DNA from: Hepsetus odoe
Lineage: Eukaryota > Chordata > Actinopteri > Characiformes > Hepsetidae
Direction of reading: 5' to 3'
Length of the DNA stretch: 64,000 nucleotides
NCBI GenBank assembly: GCA_017165825.1
Contig: CM029369.1
Coordinates: 19,492,125-19,556,124, forward strand
Shown: positions 50,085 to 60,230 of the stretch, piece after piece
Layout of the letters: each line of letters starts with the position of its first letter
How positions within the stretch are numbered: the first letter of the stretch is position 1
Position numbers and translations under genes: made by a program
Notes under the pieces: model-generated
The model's input: only the letters and a program-made list of their open reading frames with translations
Database searches by the model: none
Told to the model about the DNA's origin: nothing

Positions 50085-53000
50085 CTAATAATAGGTGCTT
50101 GGGCTTTCTAGGAAGTCTGAGATTTTCTTGGCCATGTCGTCCAGCTCGTTTGTGTTGGTGTACTTCAGAAGGTTGTAGGTACGCACAAAGTAGTGCCTGA
50201 GGTACCGCTGGGAAACACACTTATGCAGCTTCTGCACCAAACGTAGCACACATTCTCTCAGGTTGTGCCAATCTCTGGAGCTGGGGTACTTTTCACACGT
50301 CCAGAACAGCAGCGTCTAAAGCAGAGAGAGCCAAAATGCTTGAAACAAACTTTTCATAAAACAAAAGAGTACGCAACATATGTGTGCACTGAAATGACCA
50401 ACCTGTATATTATTTCCTGATAAAGGGGGAAAATAACGATTATAATTGGTTCAATACTGGAATTCCAGCCAAATATTAGAGCCCATCATTTACCACTGTA
50501 TTTTTAGCTCTTGCATGTATTGATGCACGTATAGTCACTAGGGCTTGGCATTTCAATTCTTTTTAAGGCTACTGCAAATCAACAAACAGTAATTTAATCA
50601 TGCTTGCGTAAAACCTTATGACAGTGTTTACCATAATTGGCAGGCTTGATTTAGCTGTCATGGCTGCATTAAACCTAAAATCTATCTTTAGATGTGTGAT
50701 GATATTGCCTTAAGCTTACTGCACCTTAAATATGGATTTAATGTGATTGTGTAAATGGGTATTTGTATTAATACTAGCCACTATAAAATGAGAAGCAATA
50801 ACTAAAGATTATCTATCTACAAATCTTTAGTATTTATTGGGTTCGAACTGAGAATACAATAAGAAACAGTAGCAGACTTGAATGGCACAGCCTGAAGTGG
50901 AGAGAGAAATGAAGCAGATAAACCTGGTACCTGTAAGTGATGAGCAGTGATGACAGGTTTGCTCCCTGGACACCATGCATCCTCCTTAAGCTGTCGGACC
51001 ACCCTATAACACTTCTTGCGACAGCCGCCATCCTCATCTATACTACCCAGCAGCACCTGCTCTGCCCGGGAGAACGACAGCAGCCAGTGGTAACTGGAAG
51101 TAGCCATGAGATTAAAACCAAAGGACTGCAAAGAGCAAAGAAACAGTTTGATTAATAGACCCTATCTACCGCAACATTATCTTTTTACTATCAGTTCAGT
51201 TTTCAGATTCAGCTGTAATGGACTAGGTTTATTTTCTCAGCCCTAATGGACACATTTCAGTGTGAATGTGAATTTTACTGATCAGGATTCGTGTATAATG
51301 AATGGGAACCAGAGGATGCAATGCATATAAAACAAATTATGTGAAGTTATTTCTTCTTTTCTTTTTCTTTTTAAAGTCTACAGCTCTAGGACCATGGCTG
51401 ATAATTAGAGGCTGAGACCGGGCAGAAGACCACCCCGCACTTTCAAACCTTAATGCAGCGAGTGCGCTCAGCAGAAGGCCACCTCTGCAAAAGACGCGGC
51501 CAGTGGGCTCTCTTTGGCCAGCAGTTCATCAGCTCCACTGTGGGAACCAGCTCTACCTCGATCTGGCCTTCTGATGTCTCCACGGCAACACGCACCACTG
51601 AGCCCACCGACTCCAGGACACTCACTACCTCAATCACAGTACAAGAGGGAAAAAAAGAAAAACAGAGCAAGAGGCAATACGTTTTCCTGGAAATGATTTC
51701 TAGTGAGTATTGTTAGTGTAATGCCGAATGGAAAGGTCATGGAGTATTGCTGTGTATTGATGCCCTTGGTGTCACACATGAGTGTGAATGAATGTTAACC
51801 AGCCACACACAATGCCTGAGGCTTATGTAGGCAGAAACACTAATCCTATCAGCATATATCTTACTGACCTGCATTCTATCTGTTATTTACGATTTTTCAA
51901 GACTACACACACAAACCAGTTCTGAACACCATTAAAGCCATACCCACCATTTAAAACCACCAGCACCCAATATGCTGTAAGAAAAATTCAAGACAAATGG
52001 AGTAATTATCTTGTTACTTTAATGTGCATTAAATGTTTTTTTTGTTCTATCAGGTTATGATGATGTTATGTTATTTATCATAGCAAATGTTAGAAAGCAT
52101 TTGAATTGCAGATTATAAAATGTAGCATCAAAGTAGCCATAATAATAAGAACAGAGTTAAGGTGTTCAGTATAGTTTTAATGTATTTGCCTAGTTAGACC
52201 ATATAACCTCTATTCCCACTGTATATCACACTCTGTTTTCAATTTATTTGATATGTAATTCATTTTCAAATGGTGTAAAAAACAATAATGAAAAAAAAAA
52301 AACAACACAAACATGAAGGCTGGGTTTTGGATGGTTAAAGTTCAACGAAAATAAACAAATTAAGAAATAAGTGGTGTAAATGTGCTAAAACAAGACTACA
52401 ACACCTGGTGAAAGGGGATAATTAATCATTTTCTTAGAACACTAATATACTTCAATGCACGAAAGGTGTAAATGGTATCATTTAAAGTGCACAAGTTTTT
52501 TTATGTATGTAAATGGTAATCACAATGGAAACCAACAATTGTAATGCCTTATTATCTTGCAACTGTTAGAAAAAAGGAAAAAAAACAGCTAAAGGAAAAA
52601 CATAGCAGCAGTGTCAGTCTGTATGAAACCCAAGAGCTGAGATGTGAAGTTTAGGTTTTCAGCTTTAGACATCACTTTTGCTTCCTGACTACATCCTTTC
52701 AAAAGAACATCTTACCTGTCAGTCTGCAGGCCTTAATAGCGGCCTCCACCTGCTCCTTAAAGATAGTGACGACCTTGGCAGGTACAATGTCTCCCTCCAT
52801 GGCCACACAGGTATCATGCCACTCCTGAGATGCGTTAGAGAAACTCTCCAGTTCTAGCCACTGGTGCAGCTTCTCTGGCTCTCGCACTGGGGAGAGAAGA
52901 CGTGAGCCACTCAGCGTGTAGTACCTCCACTGCCGTGCCCGTCTTTCTTTATAGCCCATCAGGCCTCGCACAGGCACAGAAATGAGGAACAGAGTGGGAG

Positions 53001-55016
53001 TCAGAACCTGTGGGTAAACACTCATGATTAGCCTGTAAGGTGAACTCATGAGATCAATACACTACTTTGTTTTTAGAATGGTTTATTCTTTAAATTCTGT
53101 TGATTAATTGTAATAATAGAATGCTGTGAAAAAGCATTTGCCTATTGAACTGATTTTCTTTGCAACTACAGCCATCTGCAACCCACAGCTGGACATCAGT
53201 CTTTCACATCACTGTAGAGGATTTTTTACTCTCTGCAGGACTGATCTCAGTTGAAAACTGAAAAAGTATCAATTTAGGGGCCTGCTATAGCATCTAAACT
53301 GGATTCAAAACAAGACTTTAACTTTGTCATGATAATTGCAGATTGCTGTTAGCTCTATAACAGATGCAACCACATTTACATTTACAGCATTTAGCAGACG
53401 CTCTTATCCAGAGCGACTTCCATGTCCTTATTACAGGGACAGTCCCCCTGGAGCAACTCAGGGTTAAGGGTCTTGCTCAGGGACCCAGTGGTGGTCGTGC
53501 CAGAGGTGGGATTCGAACCTGGGACCTCTTGAGCCATAGGTCCGTAAGCAAGTACCCTACCACTAGATTCACTTTTCACCCTTCAACACAAAGAACATGG
53601 GTGGAGGAGACGTTATCTGGTAAATGTAAATTGCATCTTCATGTTATCAATCTTTTTATACCTGTAACCCTCCCACGCACACTATTTTGCCTGATCTATT
53701 TCTAATGGCAAAAATCATGGACATTGACTTTATGAAAGGCAAGCAGTGTTTGTCCACTTTCCTGGTGAATAGTTGTGACTTATTTGTAATCATTTTGGTA
53801 GGCTTTCAACATCTGGTAGATTCACCACGGTTTCAAGTTCTATTTGTCATGTTCCTGGACGGTGGCATACCACTCCAGGTGTGAACAGTATAAATAATCC
53901 AAATCTTCAGCTTGATTAAGGAATTTGATAAGTCATTTTTCCACACAGAGACAGAGGTGCTACTAGTCATTTTTTATTCCTTTGGTAATGATAATTGAAC
54001 AAATGTATTTTATATTTGCTCAAGGTGTCTTTGTCTTGTCTGAAGATTGGAAACAGTGTGATTAACAGGCAAAAAAAAAGTTTTCAAGAAAGGGTTCACT
54101 GTGCATGAGTTCTTATAAGTTGCTACAATTAATAACAACATAAATTCCTACCTGGATTTACTTTCTTACCTGAATGGCAGGATTGAATGTACACCTTCCC
54201 CGAAGCAATGCAGCCCATTTTGATGCCAAAGCAGGCTGGTCCTAGAGATTACATAATAACCTGCAGTGCATACTGATTAAATATAACATATACATGCACA
54301 TTTAACTGATGAGAATATGTCTTACTTTGAAGCTGTCATTGTGAACTCCAGAGTTGGCGATGGACTGGAAACGAGCATCCTTTGAGCTGATCTCTGCCGT
54401 TAAGACTTTGATTATTTTCTGTACATCTTCTACTGATTTAGAGACCTGCCGATGTCTGAGGTCCACCTGGGAAGAGTGCACTAATATGACCGCTTAAATG
54501 TCAACATGAAGACAAAGGTTGGGGTGCCAAGCGTAGAGAAGCACACTTTCTTACAGAGAACACAGTCCCACACTATTAAATGCACAATTTCTCTTTAGTT
54601 GACGAAACCATAGCGTGTGGTCTGTGCAAAAGTTATGGCACTTTTATATTTCCAAAAGTTGAATGAATTAATAAATACATACATGCATGGTGCACCGAAA
54701 ATAGTGGGAAAAAAATAAACATTTAGGTATGTTTCTTGTAGATGATTTGTACATATTTTTACTCACCAAAAATATTAGAATGGTTGGGTTGAAAGCTTTT
54801 GCATGATACTCTGAAAGTGTGCTCTCCTGCTCTATTATTTTAATATAAACTCAAAAATCATTAAACGAATTCACATATCATTCCACATGAATATGCAAAA
54901 CATATACTTAATATGATTAGATTTGTTACACTGCCCAGTCCTATATTTAAGCACAGAGCCCCGCATACCTGATTTTGTAAGTAATGGTCAAGCTCCTCCT
55001 CCGTGAAGTTAGTCAT
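50085..55016 (-). CDS. mab21l3: Mab-21-like protein 3, complete, seven exons
   Basis: Member of the Mab-21 family, which has the cGAS-like nucleotidyltransferase fold. The biochemical activity of this member is unknown; the Xenopus orthologue has been linked to specification of ionocytes and multiciliated cells. Coding exons, 5' to 3': 54969-55016, 54326-54466, 54170-54241, 52716-53007, 51449-51624, 50931-51125, 50085-50315. They total 1155 nt, or 384 aa plus stop, in frame throughout. The N-terminus reads MTNFTEEELDHYLQNQ. The C-terminal half carries the Mab-21 hallmarks GGCRKKCYRVVRQLKED, LLFWTCEKYP and DWHNLRECVLRLVQKL. At 90-95 the family's usual acidic pair (PTEFE in MAB21L1) reads PTLFL, so metal-dependent catalysis looks unlikely. 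Exon 5 needs the second of two closely spaced acceptors to stay in frame. Assignment to l3 rests on sequence and on its position next to atp1a1, as in human. Confidence 0.9.
53373..53570 (-). mobile_element. Family B SINE in mab21l3 intron 3
   Basis: Tail catttacagcatttagcaga at the low end, B box gattcgaacctgg and A box at the high end. Antisense to the SINE, it carries T-rich and AG-rich stretches but no obvious exonised site. Confidence 0.8.
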
Positions 55017-55925
55017 TTTGCAGTCTTCTTATTTTTTGGCCTTTTAAAATATTCTGTGCACTCTTGTGTTTAGGTACCAACTGTTTCTTCTGAGCTGCAG
55101 CCCCGTGTGTGAATCTGTGTATTTGTGTCCCAGTTCCAGCATGGATGGAACCGGTGGAAAATCACTTCAACAGATTGATCTCCCAGCATTGATTTTTTCA
55201 GATGGCAAAATGCTCCCATGGTTCTCGGGCAGCCAACTTTATCACTGATTCATTCCCACAAATGCAATGGTCAGAACACAGGCCTCATATGTTTAAAAAA
55301 TTGCATTTGTGGGTTTAGGCTGAACACTAGTGACATAACTTAAGCAATATGCTTTTGCATGTGAGTGGGTTCTTTGGGGGTAAATACAGTAACAGACATC
55401 AGTAGCTAATTCCTAGACAGAGTGCTGCAGCATAGGCGTTAAAGAGCAGCTGAGCTATTTAGGACCCAGCAGGGAACAGATGTGGACGTGACCTGAATAT
55501 AGAGATGCCCCACTCCAGTTTTCTCATCACAAACGTTGTATTGACATGAATCCAAGAGAAATAGCAGTTTAACTTTCTGCAGCTGGTCTACTAAATGATG
55601 CTTTAACCTCAGTGATCCCTTGTTAAACCATCTGGATGGGCATCATGACCCTAATGAATTACCACTGATATCAATCAACCACTGATATGGCCAGAACCTT
55701 ACAAAACAAACAAGCTACAGCACATCATGGACAAGGCCTTGTCACATTGAAGTGACTTTTATGTCATTGTGAACCCAATCAAATGCGTCCACTGCATTTA
55801 AACAGCATCCACAATCCACAGACAGTAATTTAACACAGGCCAGAATAACTGGCACAGTTAAGAGCTGCTAGGAACAAAACATTACATGCTTGTCTGCCAC
55901 AACACTAGAAAATAGATGGAGCTTT

Positions 55926-55940
55926 GGCGCCCTCTGGTGT
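55926..55940 (-). promoter_or_regulatory. CTCF-like binding site between mab21l3 and dnajc28
   Basis: Read on the minus strand the site is acaccagagggcgcc, which fits the CTCF core consensus (CCACCAGAGGGCGC type) at nearly every position. It lies 910 bp upstream of the mab21l3 start codon and about 40 bp from a ZNF143-type element. It is assigned by eye; no score was computed. Confidence 0.55.
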
Positions 55941-55978
55941 TGAGTTAATATATTAGATTCGGCGTTTAGTGTTTAGAG

Positions 55979-55999
55979 ACTACAAATCCCAGCATGCAC
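55979..55999 (+). promoter_or_regulatory. ZNF143/SBS-type promoter element, probable dnajc28 promoter
   Basis: The sequence actacaaatcccagcatgca matches the long ZNF143 (Staf binding site) motif, whose consensus is ACTACAA-TCCCA-ATGC. Such elements sit within about 100 bp of start sites of housekeeping promoters. It is followed within 100 bp by a donor-like site, so it probably marks the dnajc28 start; it might also serve mab21l3 divergently. Confidence 0.65.
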
Positions 56000-56009
56000 T
56001 TCTCTTTAT

Positions 56010-56094
56010 CCAACGACAACAAACCCCTGTGTTTCCTGCTGAGGACATGGCCTCTGTTCCTTTGAAAATTAAACGACTTTCAGCATGAACTGAG
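56010..56094 (+). other. dnajc28: Probable non-coding first exon of dnajc28 with a 13-codon uORF
   Basis: The stretch starts just after the ZNF143-type element and ends at a donor-like gag/gtatca at 56095. It contains a short ORF, ATG at 56047 to TGA at 56088, with a good start context (gaggacATGG). The start of the exon is arbitrary. The inference rests on the promoter motif plus the splice acceptor directly in front of the dnajc28 ATG. Confidence 0.4.
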
Positions 56095-56713
56095 GTATCA
56101 TATCTTCTCGCCCTTGTTGGATAGCATTAGCTATAAAACTTAACATTTTTTATCCGTCATGCTGTCCCGTTTTGACTGTAAAGCTGTGAACACTGAATTT
56201 AGAATACATGTGGTCCTGTTGACTAGTATATTTGAAGTGTCTGTTTCTCTTGGTCACCTGTGATGGTCACCTGTGATGGATCACAGGGTTGTGGCTGCTT
56301 TAGCTGCATTGCTCTATTAAAATACTGCATCCTGTCATTTCAGACTTCTGTCTCTGTGAGCAGTGCAGCTTTAGTCACAGTGTGTTGATCAGCAGTTGTC
56401 TGAACTGAAGTGACCTCATATGGGATTAAAATTCAATTTCAGGCTATTTTTAATTTGGACTCAATGTTATCAGTTGCATATAAAGAGATATTACACTGAA
56501 TATTTATAATATACTCCTGTCTAGCTTTAGAATGATGAACAAAGTTGTAGAATATTAAAATGCCGGTCCATATATATTACAGAAGTGACAATCTCACTTT
56601 ATGTTGTGACAGCATTTGCATAAATAGATAATGACTGTGTAATATATGCTCAAACAACTTCTTAATACCCAAATATGCCTCTGCAGAAGTAAAACCACGT
56701 TTTGGATGTTCAA

Positions 56714-56880
56714 GTGAAAGTGAAAGTGACAACCCTCGTCATTGCGAGGTCACAGCACAGCACACAGTGAACCACAACGAAATTGGACCTCTGCATTTAA
56801 CCCATGCAAACACCGTGCAGTAGTGGGCAGCTATTGAAAGCGCCCAGAAAGCAGTGACAGGGACGGTACCTTGCTCAAGA
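56714..56880 (-). mobile_element. Family A SINE, 3' part, left arm of an inverted pair
   Basis: Minus-orientation tail and body (gtgacaaccctcgtcattgc to ggtaccttgctcaag); the tRNA head is missing. It lies in the presumed first intron of dnajc28. Confidence 0.8.
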
Positions 56881-56991
56881 AGGAAACAGGATTTTTCAAT
56901 TTTATGGCAACTAAATGCCATTGCACACACTATTTTATATGCGTTATATCCCAGAAATAGTGATCATTATCATTATCTGCCCCCACCGGGG

Positions 56992-57256
56992 CAGCGGCAG
57001 CGGTGGCCTAGTGGTTAGGGAGTTGGCCCCGCATCAGAAGATTGTGGGTTCAATTCCCTCACAAGTAGGTTGCCCTGAGGTACTCCTGAGAAAGGTACCG
57101 TCCCTGTCACTGCTCCCCGGGCGCTTTCAATAGCTGCCCACTGCTGCACGGTGTTTGTGTGCATGGGTTAAAAGCAGAGGTCCAATTTCGTTGTGGTTCA
57201 CGCTTGCTGTGCTGTGACCTCGCAATGACGAGCGTTGTCACTTTCACTTTCACTTT
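56992..57256 (+). mobile_element. Family A SINE, full length, right arm of an inverted pair
   Basis: Head ggtggcctagtggttaggga, B box gggttcaattccc, complete body, tail cgcaatgacgagcgttgtca followed by CTTTCA repeats. It ends about 115 bp before the dnajc28 splice acceptor. Confidence 0.85.
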
Positions 57257-57380
57257 TCACTTTCACATGTATGCTGTAGAATCTGATCTTGATGTTATGT
57301 TCTGTTCTGTTCTACCCCATACTAACATGTCATTTTTTTTTGCTCTCCTTTAAAGCAACTTTCCTTTTCAGGAAAGCAAG

Positions 57381-58520
57381 ATGAGCTGCTCTGTGTTGCT
57401 TCGCCTGCAACAAGGGGAACCTTACAGGGTATTACTGCCTGTCTGCGCCATCCAGAGACTGCGCACACTCTGCTCTGGTACTTGTCTCAGTCACAGTTTG
57501 AGAGAGAGCTACCGTCTGCTGCAGCTACCTGAAGATGGAGACAGCAGCCATGCAGAGGTGAAGGATGCCTACATGCACATGGCCAAGCTCTACCATCCAG
57601 ACTCTGGAGCACCAACAGCAGATGCGGCTTTGTTCTGCCGCATAGAGGAGGCATACAGGGCTGTAGTTGCCCACATGACCCGGCGGGGGTCTACGTCACT
57701 GCAGGCTGAGACAGAAGAGGATAAAGAAGACAAGACTAAATGTCATGCTCCCCAGCACAGGCACTACCTCAGCTTTGAAGGTGTGGGCTCTGGCCCACCC
57801 AGCCAGCGGGAACAGCAGTATCGGCAGTTTCAGATGGACCGTGCTACTGACCAGGTGTTAGAATATCGTCGTAAACGCATGGAGCAAGCAGCAGCAGCAG
57901 AAGAGGGTGCAATGGTGATTAGGGACGCTCGCTTACGCAGCAAGCAGATCAAGATCACCCAGAATGTGGAGCGCCTGGTGGAGGACCTCATCCAGGAGTC
58001 AATGGCCCGCGGCGACTTTCGCAACCTCAGCGGCACCGGCAAGCCACTCAGCAAGTTTGACCACAACCCCTACACTGATCCCATGACACACAACCTCAAC
58101 AGGATCCTCATTGACAACGGTTACCAGCCTGAATGGATAGTGGCCCAGAAAGAAATCAGAGAGACTATTAAGAAGATGCGGGAAAAACTGCAGGGGGTTC
58201 GGTCTAGACTGAGCTGTCCCATGAGGCAGTCTGAGCAGCTCCGGTGGAAGGAGCACTGTGACGAATTTGCTGATGAAATCAAGAAGCTCAATAAGAAAGT
58301 GGACAATTTTAACCTGATAGTACCTCTGATGAGTTTGCAAATTATTCATTTCAATATTACCAAGGAAGTGGAGAAAGTGCTGAAAGCTGACCAGGAGTGC
58401 AGAAAAGAGAGGGAAAAAGAGAATGAGAGGAAGCGCATGGAGGAGAGAGAGAAATTAGACATATCTAAGCAGAACACTAGACAGGGACTCATTATGTGGA
58501 TGCAGAGTCTACTCAAATGA
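57381..58520 (+). CDS. dnajc28: DnaJ homolog subfamily C member 28
   Basis: J-domain co-chaperone family protein of 379 aa, a putative Hsp70 partner of poorly defined role. The coding sequence is one uninterrupted exon. An acceptor (ccttttcag) ends at 57371, nine bases before the ATG, so there is a spliced 5' UTR. The J-domain spans about residues 41-95 with the HPD tripeptide at 72-74 (LYHPDSG). A low-complexity acidic linker follows at about 105-125. The family-specific conserved region (DUF1992) runs over about 154-265 and includes GDFRNLSGTGKPL and NPYTDPMTHNLNRIL. Basic, coiled-coil-like stretches fill 288-362. The arginine-rich N-terminal 40 residues could be a mitochondrial presequence (inference). 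It sits between mab21l3 and kcne1, transcribed toward kcne1. Confidence 0.95.
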   Translation: MSCSVLLRLQQGEPYRVLLPVCAIQRLRTLCSGTCLSHSLRESYRLLQLPEDGDSSHAEVKDAYMHMAKLYHPDSGAPTADAALFCRIEEAYRAVVAHMTRRGSTSLQAETEEDKEDKTKCHAPQHRHYLSFEGVGSGPPSQREQQYRQFQMDRATDQVLEYRRKRMEQAAAAEEGAMVIRDARLRSKQIKITQNVERLVEDLIQESMARGDFRNLSGTGKPLSKFDHNPYTDPMTHNLNRILIDNGYQPEWIVAQKEIRETIKKMREKLQGVRSRLSCPMRQSEQLRWKEHCDEFADEIKKLNKKVDNFNLIVPLMSLQIIHFNITKEVEKVLKADQECRKEREKENERKRMEEREKLDISKQNTRQGLIMWMQSLLK

Positions 58521-58721
58521 AGTTATGCATAAAATTCAGGTTTATTACTGTATGCTGCTTTGAAAAGCACTGGTTTAAAAAAAAAAAGAAGTAAAAATTC
58601 ACATCCAACTTGTTAATAATTGTTAACATTGTTTAAAGGGAAATAGAGAGATGTTCTGTAATGACAATACCATACATGGTACCACTTTCATGATTATACT
58701 GTAACAAATCATCACCAGGTA

Positions 58722-58727
58722 AATAAA
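58722..58727 (+). promoter_or_regulatory. Candidate poly(A) signal of dnajc28
   Basis: An AATAAA lies about 200 nt after the dnajc28 stop codon, on the same strand. Confidence 0.5.
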
Positions 58728-59220
58728 AGTGGTACTCCCCAAAATCAGCACTGATGAAATGCTCATTAGCAGAGATTCTTAAGCATAAACAAATATTATA
58801 TGCATCCTATTTTGATGCATTCCATTTTTTAATATATATATTGGAGCAAGAAGTGATTTACAATTAAAAATAAATTTCAAGATGAATTATGAAACGGTTA
58901 GTGACAATTAAAAAATGTTATGCATATAGTAGGGTTGGGATCAGTTACTGATTTTTTCTGAAGCAGCCAAAGGCTTTTATTAAACATATGCATGATAAAC
59001 ACGTTAAGAAAGATGAAATAATAATCAATCCATTAGTTATGATTAATTATGATTAAAGAAAAGTTAAAGCTGATATAAGAAAGCTGTCACTGAGTTATGC
59101 TTCACCTCAGAACTCCGAGCATGAGCCAACATATCACAGGCAATCATACCATAATGGGATAGTAACGAGAGTGTATTCATCACTTCTGCTGACACTCGAA
59201 GATGCTCTAAAGCAGCCACA

Positions 59221-59400
59221 CATCATCTAATCATTCAACATCAGTACCTCACTTCACTACACCCTTCAAGCTGAATGCAATCATAACGGATACTATCTCA
59301 GAAGAGGTTGCTGCAGAAAAGGATGAACAAACACTTTTAATACCCCTGATTTCAGCAGAAGCATTAGAATAAACAGGTGTCTACAAACTTTTGGACGTAT
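59221..59400. mobile_element. Short non-autonomous DNA transposon remnant
   Basis: It contains gtctacaaacttttggacgt near its right edge, a terminal phrase frequent in fish DNA transposons. A related stretch lies at about 4,480-4,590. Confidence 0.4.
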
Positions 59401-59527
59401 AGCATTTGTTGTATTCTGCTTTATCATATGACACACTAGTACAGTTTTATGTGTATTTTAAATTGACCTTGAAATCACTTAAAGTAAATATGTACATTTC
59501 AGTCAGTAATCACTATAAGCTGGCCGG

Positions 59528-59923
59528 TCACCCAGGCAGGTGTTCCAGCGCGGTTGGGTTTCCGATAACCACAGGCTCCTTGGCTCTGAGAGCCTCCATG
59601 ACGGCTGAAGAGGGAGATGATAACATGCTGGCCCAGTCTCTGGCTATATATTGGTGATAAGGATCCTGCGAGTTCTCCAGCTTTTTAGAGCGGATATAGC
59701 TGAACATGATGCCGAAGGTAAAGAAACTGAAGAGCCCTACCATCAGCAGAATGTAGATCATCCCTTGGCTTTGGCCTTTAATTGGAATTGCATTGAAAGA
59801 TGCAGACGACTGGGGAACAGCAGTAGGAAGAGGGGCTGTTGATAAACTCCAGGTCTGGTTGAGGTAGTGCTGAAACCAGGAGAGCAAAAGAGACTGGACA
59901 TCTGTACCGTTCTGCATTAGCAT
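59528..59923 (-). CDS. kcne1: KCNE1 (minK) potassium-channel beta subunit
   Basis: Single-pass ancillary subunit that assembles with KCNQ1 to give the slow delayed-rectifier current. It is 131 aa in a single coding exon. N-glycosylation sites are at Asn 5 (NGT) and Asn 22 (NQT), close to the two sites of human KCNE1. The transmembrane segment is about 55-77 (MIYILLMVGLFSFFTFGIMF), followed by the KCNE1 signature SYIRSKKLENSQDPY at 75-89. The activation triplet, Phe-Thr-Leu in human, is Phe-Thr-Phe here (68-70). The C-terminal tail after the signature is unlike that of mammals. An acceptor (tatttcacag) just upstream of the ATG shows a spliced 5' UTR. It neighbours rcan1, as in tetrapods. Confidence 0.93.
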   Translation of the reverse strand: MLMQNGTDVQSLLLSWFQHYLNQTWSLSTAPLPTAVPQSSASFNAIPIKGQSQGMIYILLMVGLFSFFTFGIMFSYIRSKKLENSQDPYHQYIARDWASMLSSPSSAVMEALRAKEPVVIGNPTALEHLPG

Positions 59924-60136
59924 CCTTGACTGTGAAATAAAAAATTACAACAATTAAGCCAGTTTATATGATCAATTATTGTCCAAAGTGATGCAAATGC
60001 ATGCATTCTCTCATCAGTTTAACTAAAATCCTAAACCAGTTTAATTTAAAATAAAATTGACAGTACACTCAACATGGCATAATAACTGTTATATATTCTT
60101 CAGATAGAGGACATCTAATGAAAGGATAGATCTTAC

Positions 60137-60230
60137 CTTTTGTTCTCCAAGGGTCAGAGGAAATGGACAAAAAAGAGCCAATAGAAGTTGTCTGTGAACA
60201 CACTCCTTGTGGCTGTTCTCAGAAAACGAT
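60137..60230 (-). other. kcne1: Possible 5' UTR exon of kcne1
   Basis: A donor (gagaacaaaag/gtaaga) lies at 60131-60136 on the minus strand, about 210 nt upstream of the acceptor in front of the kcne1 ATG. The exon's 5' limit is not visible, so the start given is arbitrary. Confidence 0.3.
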
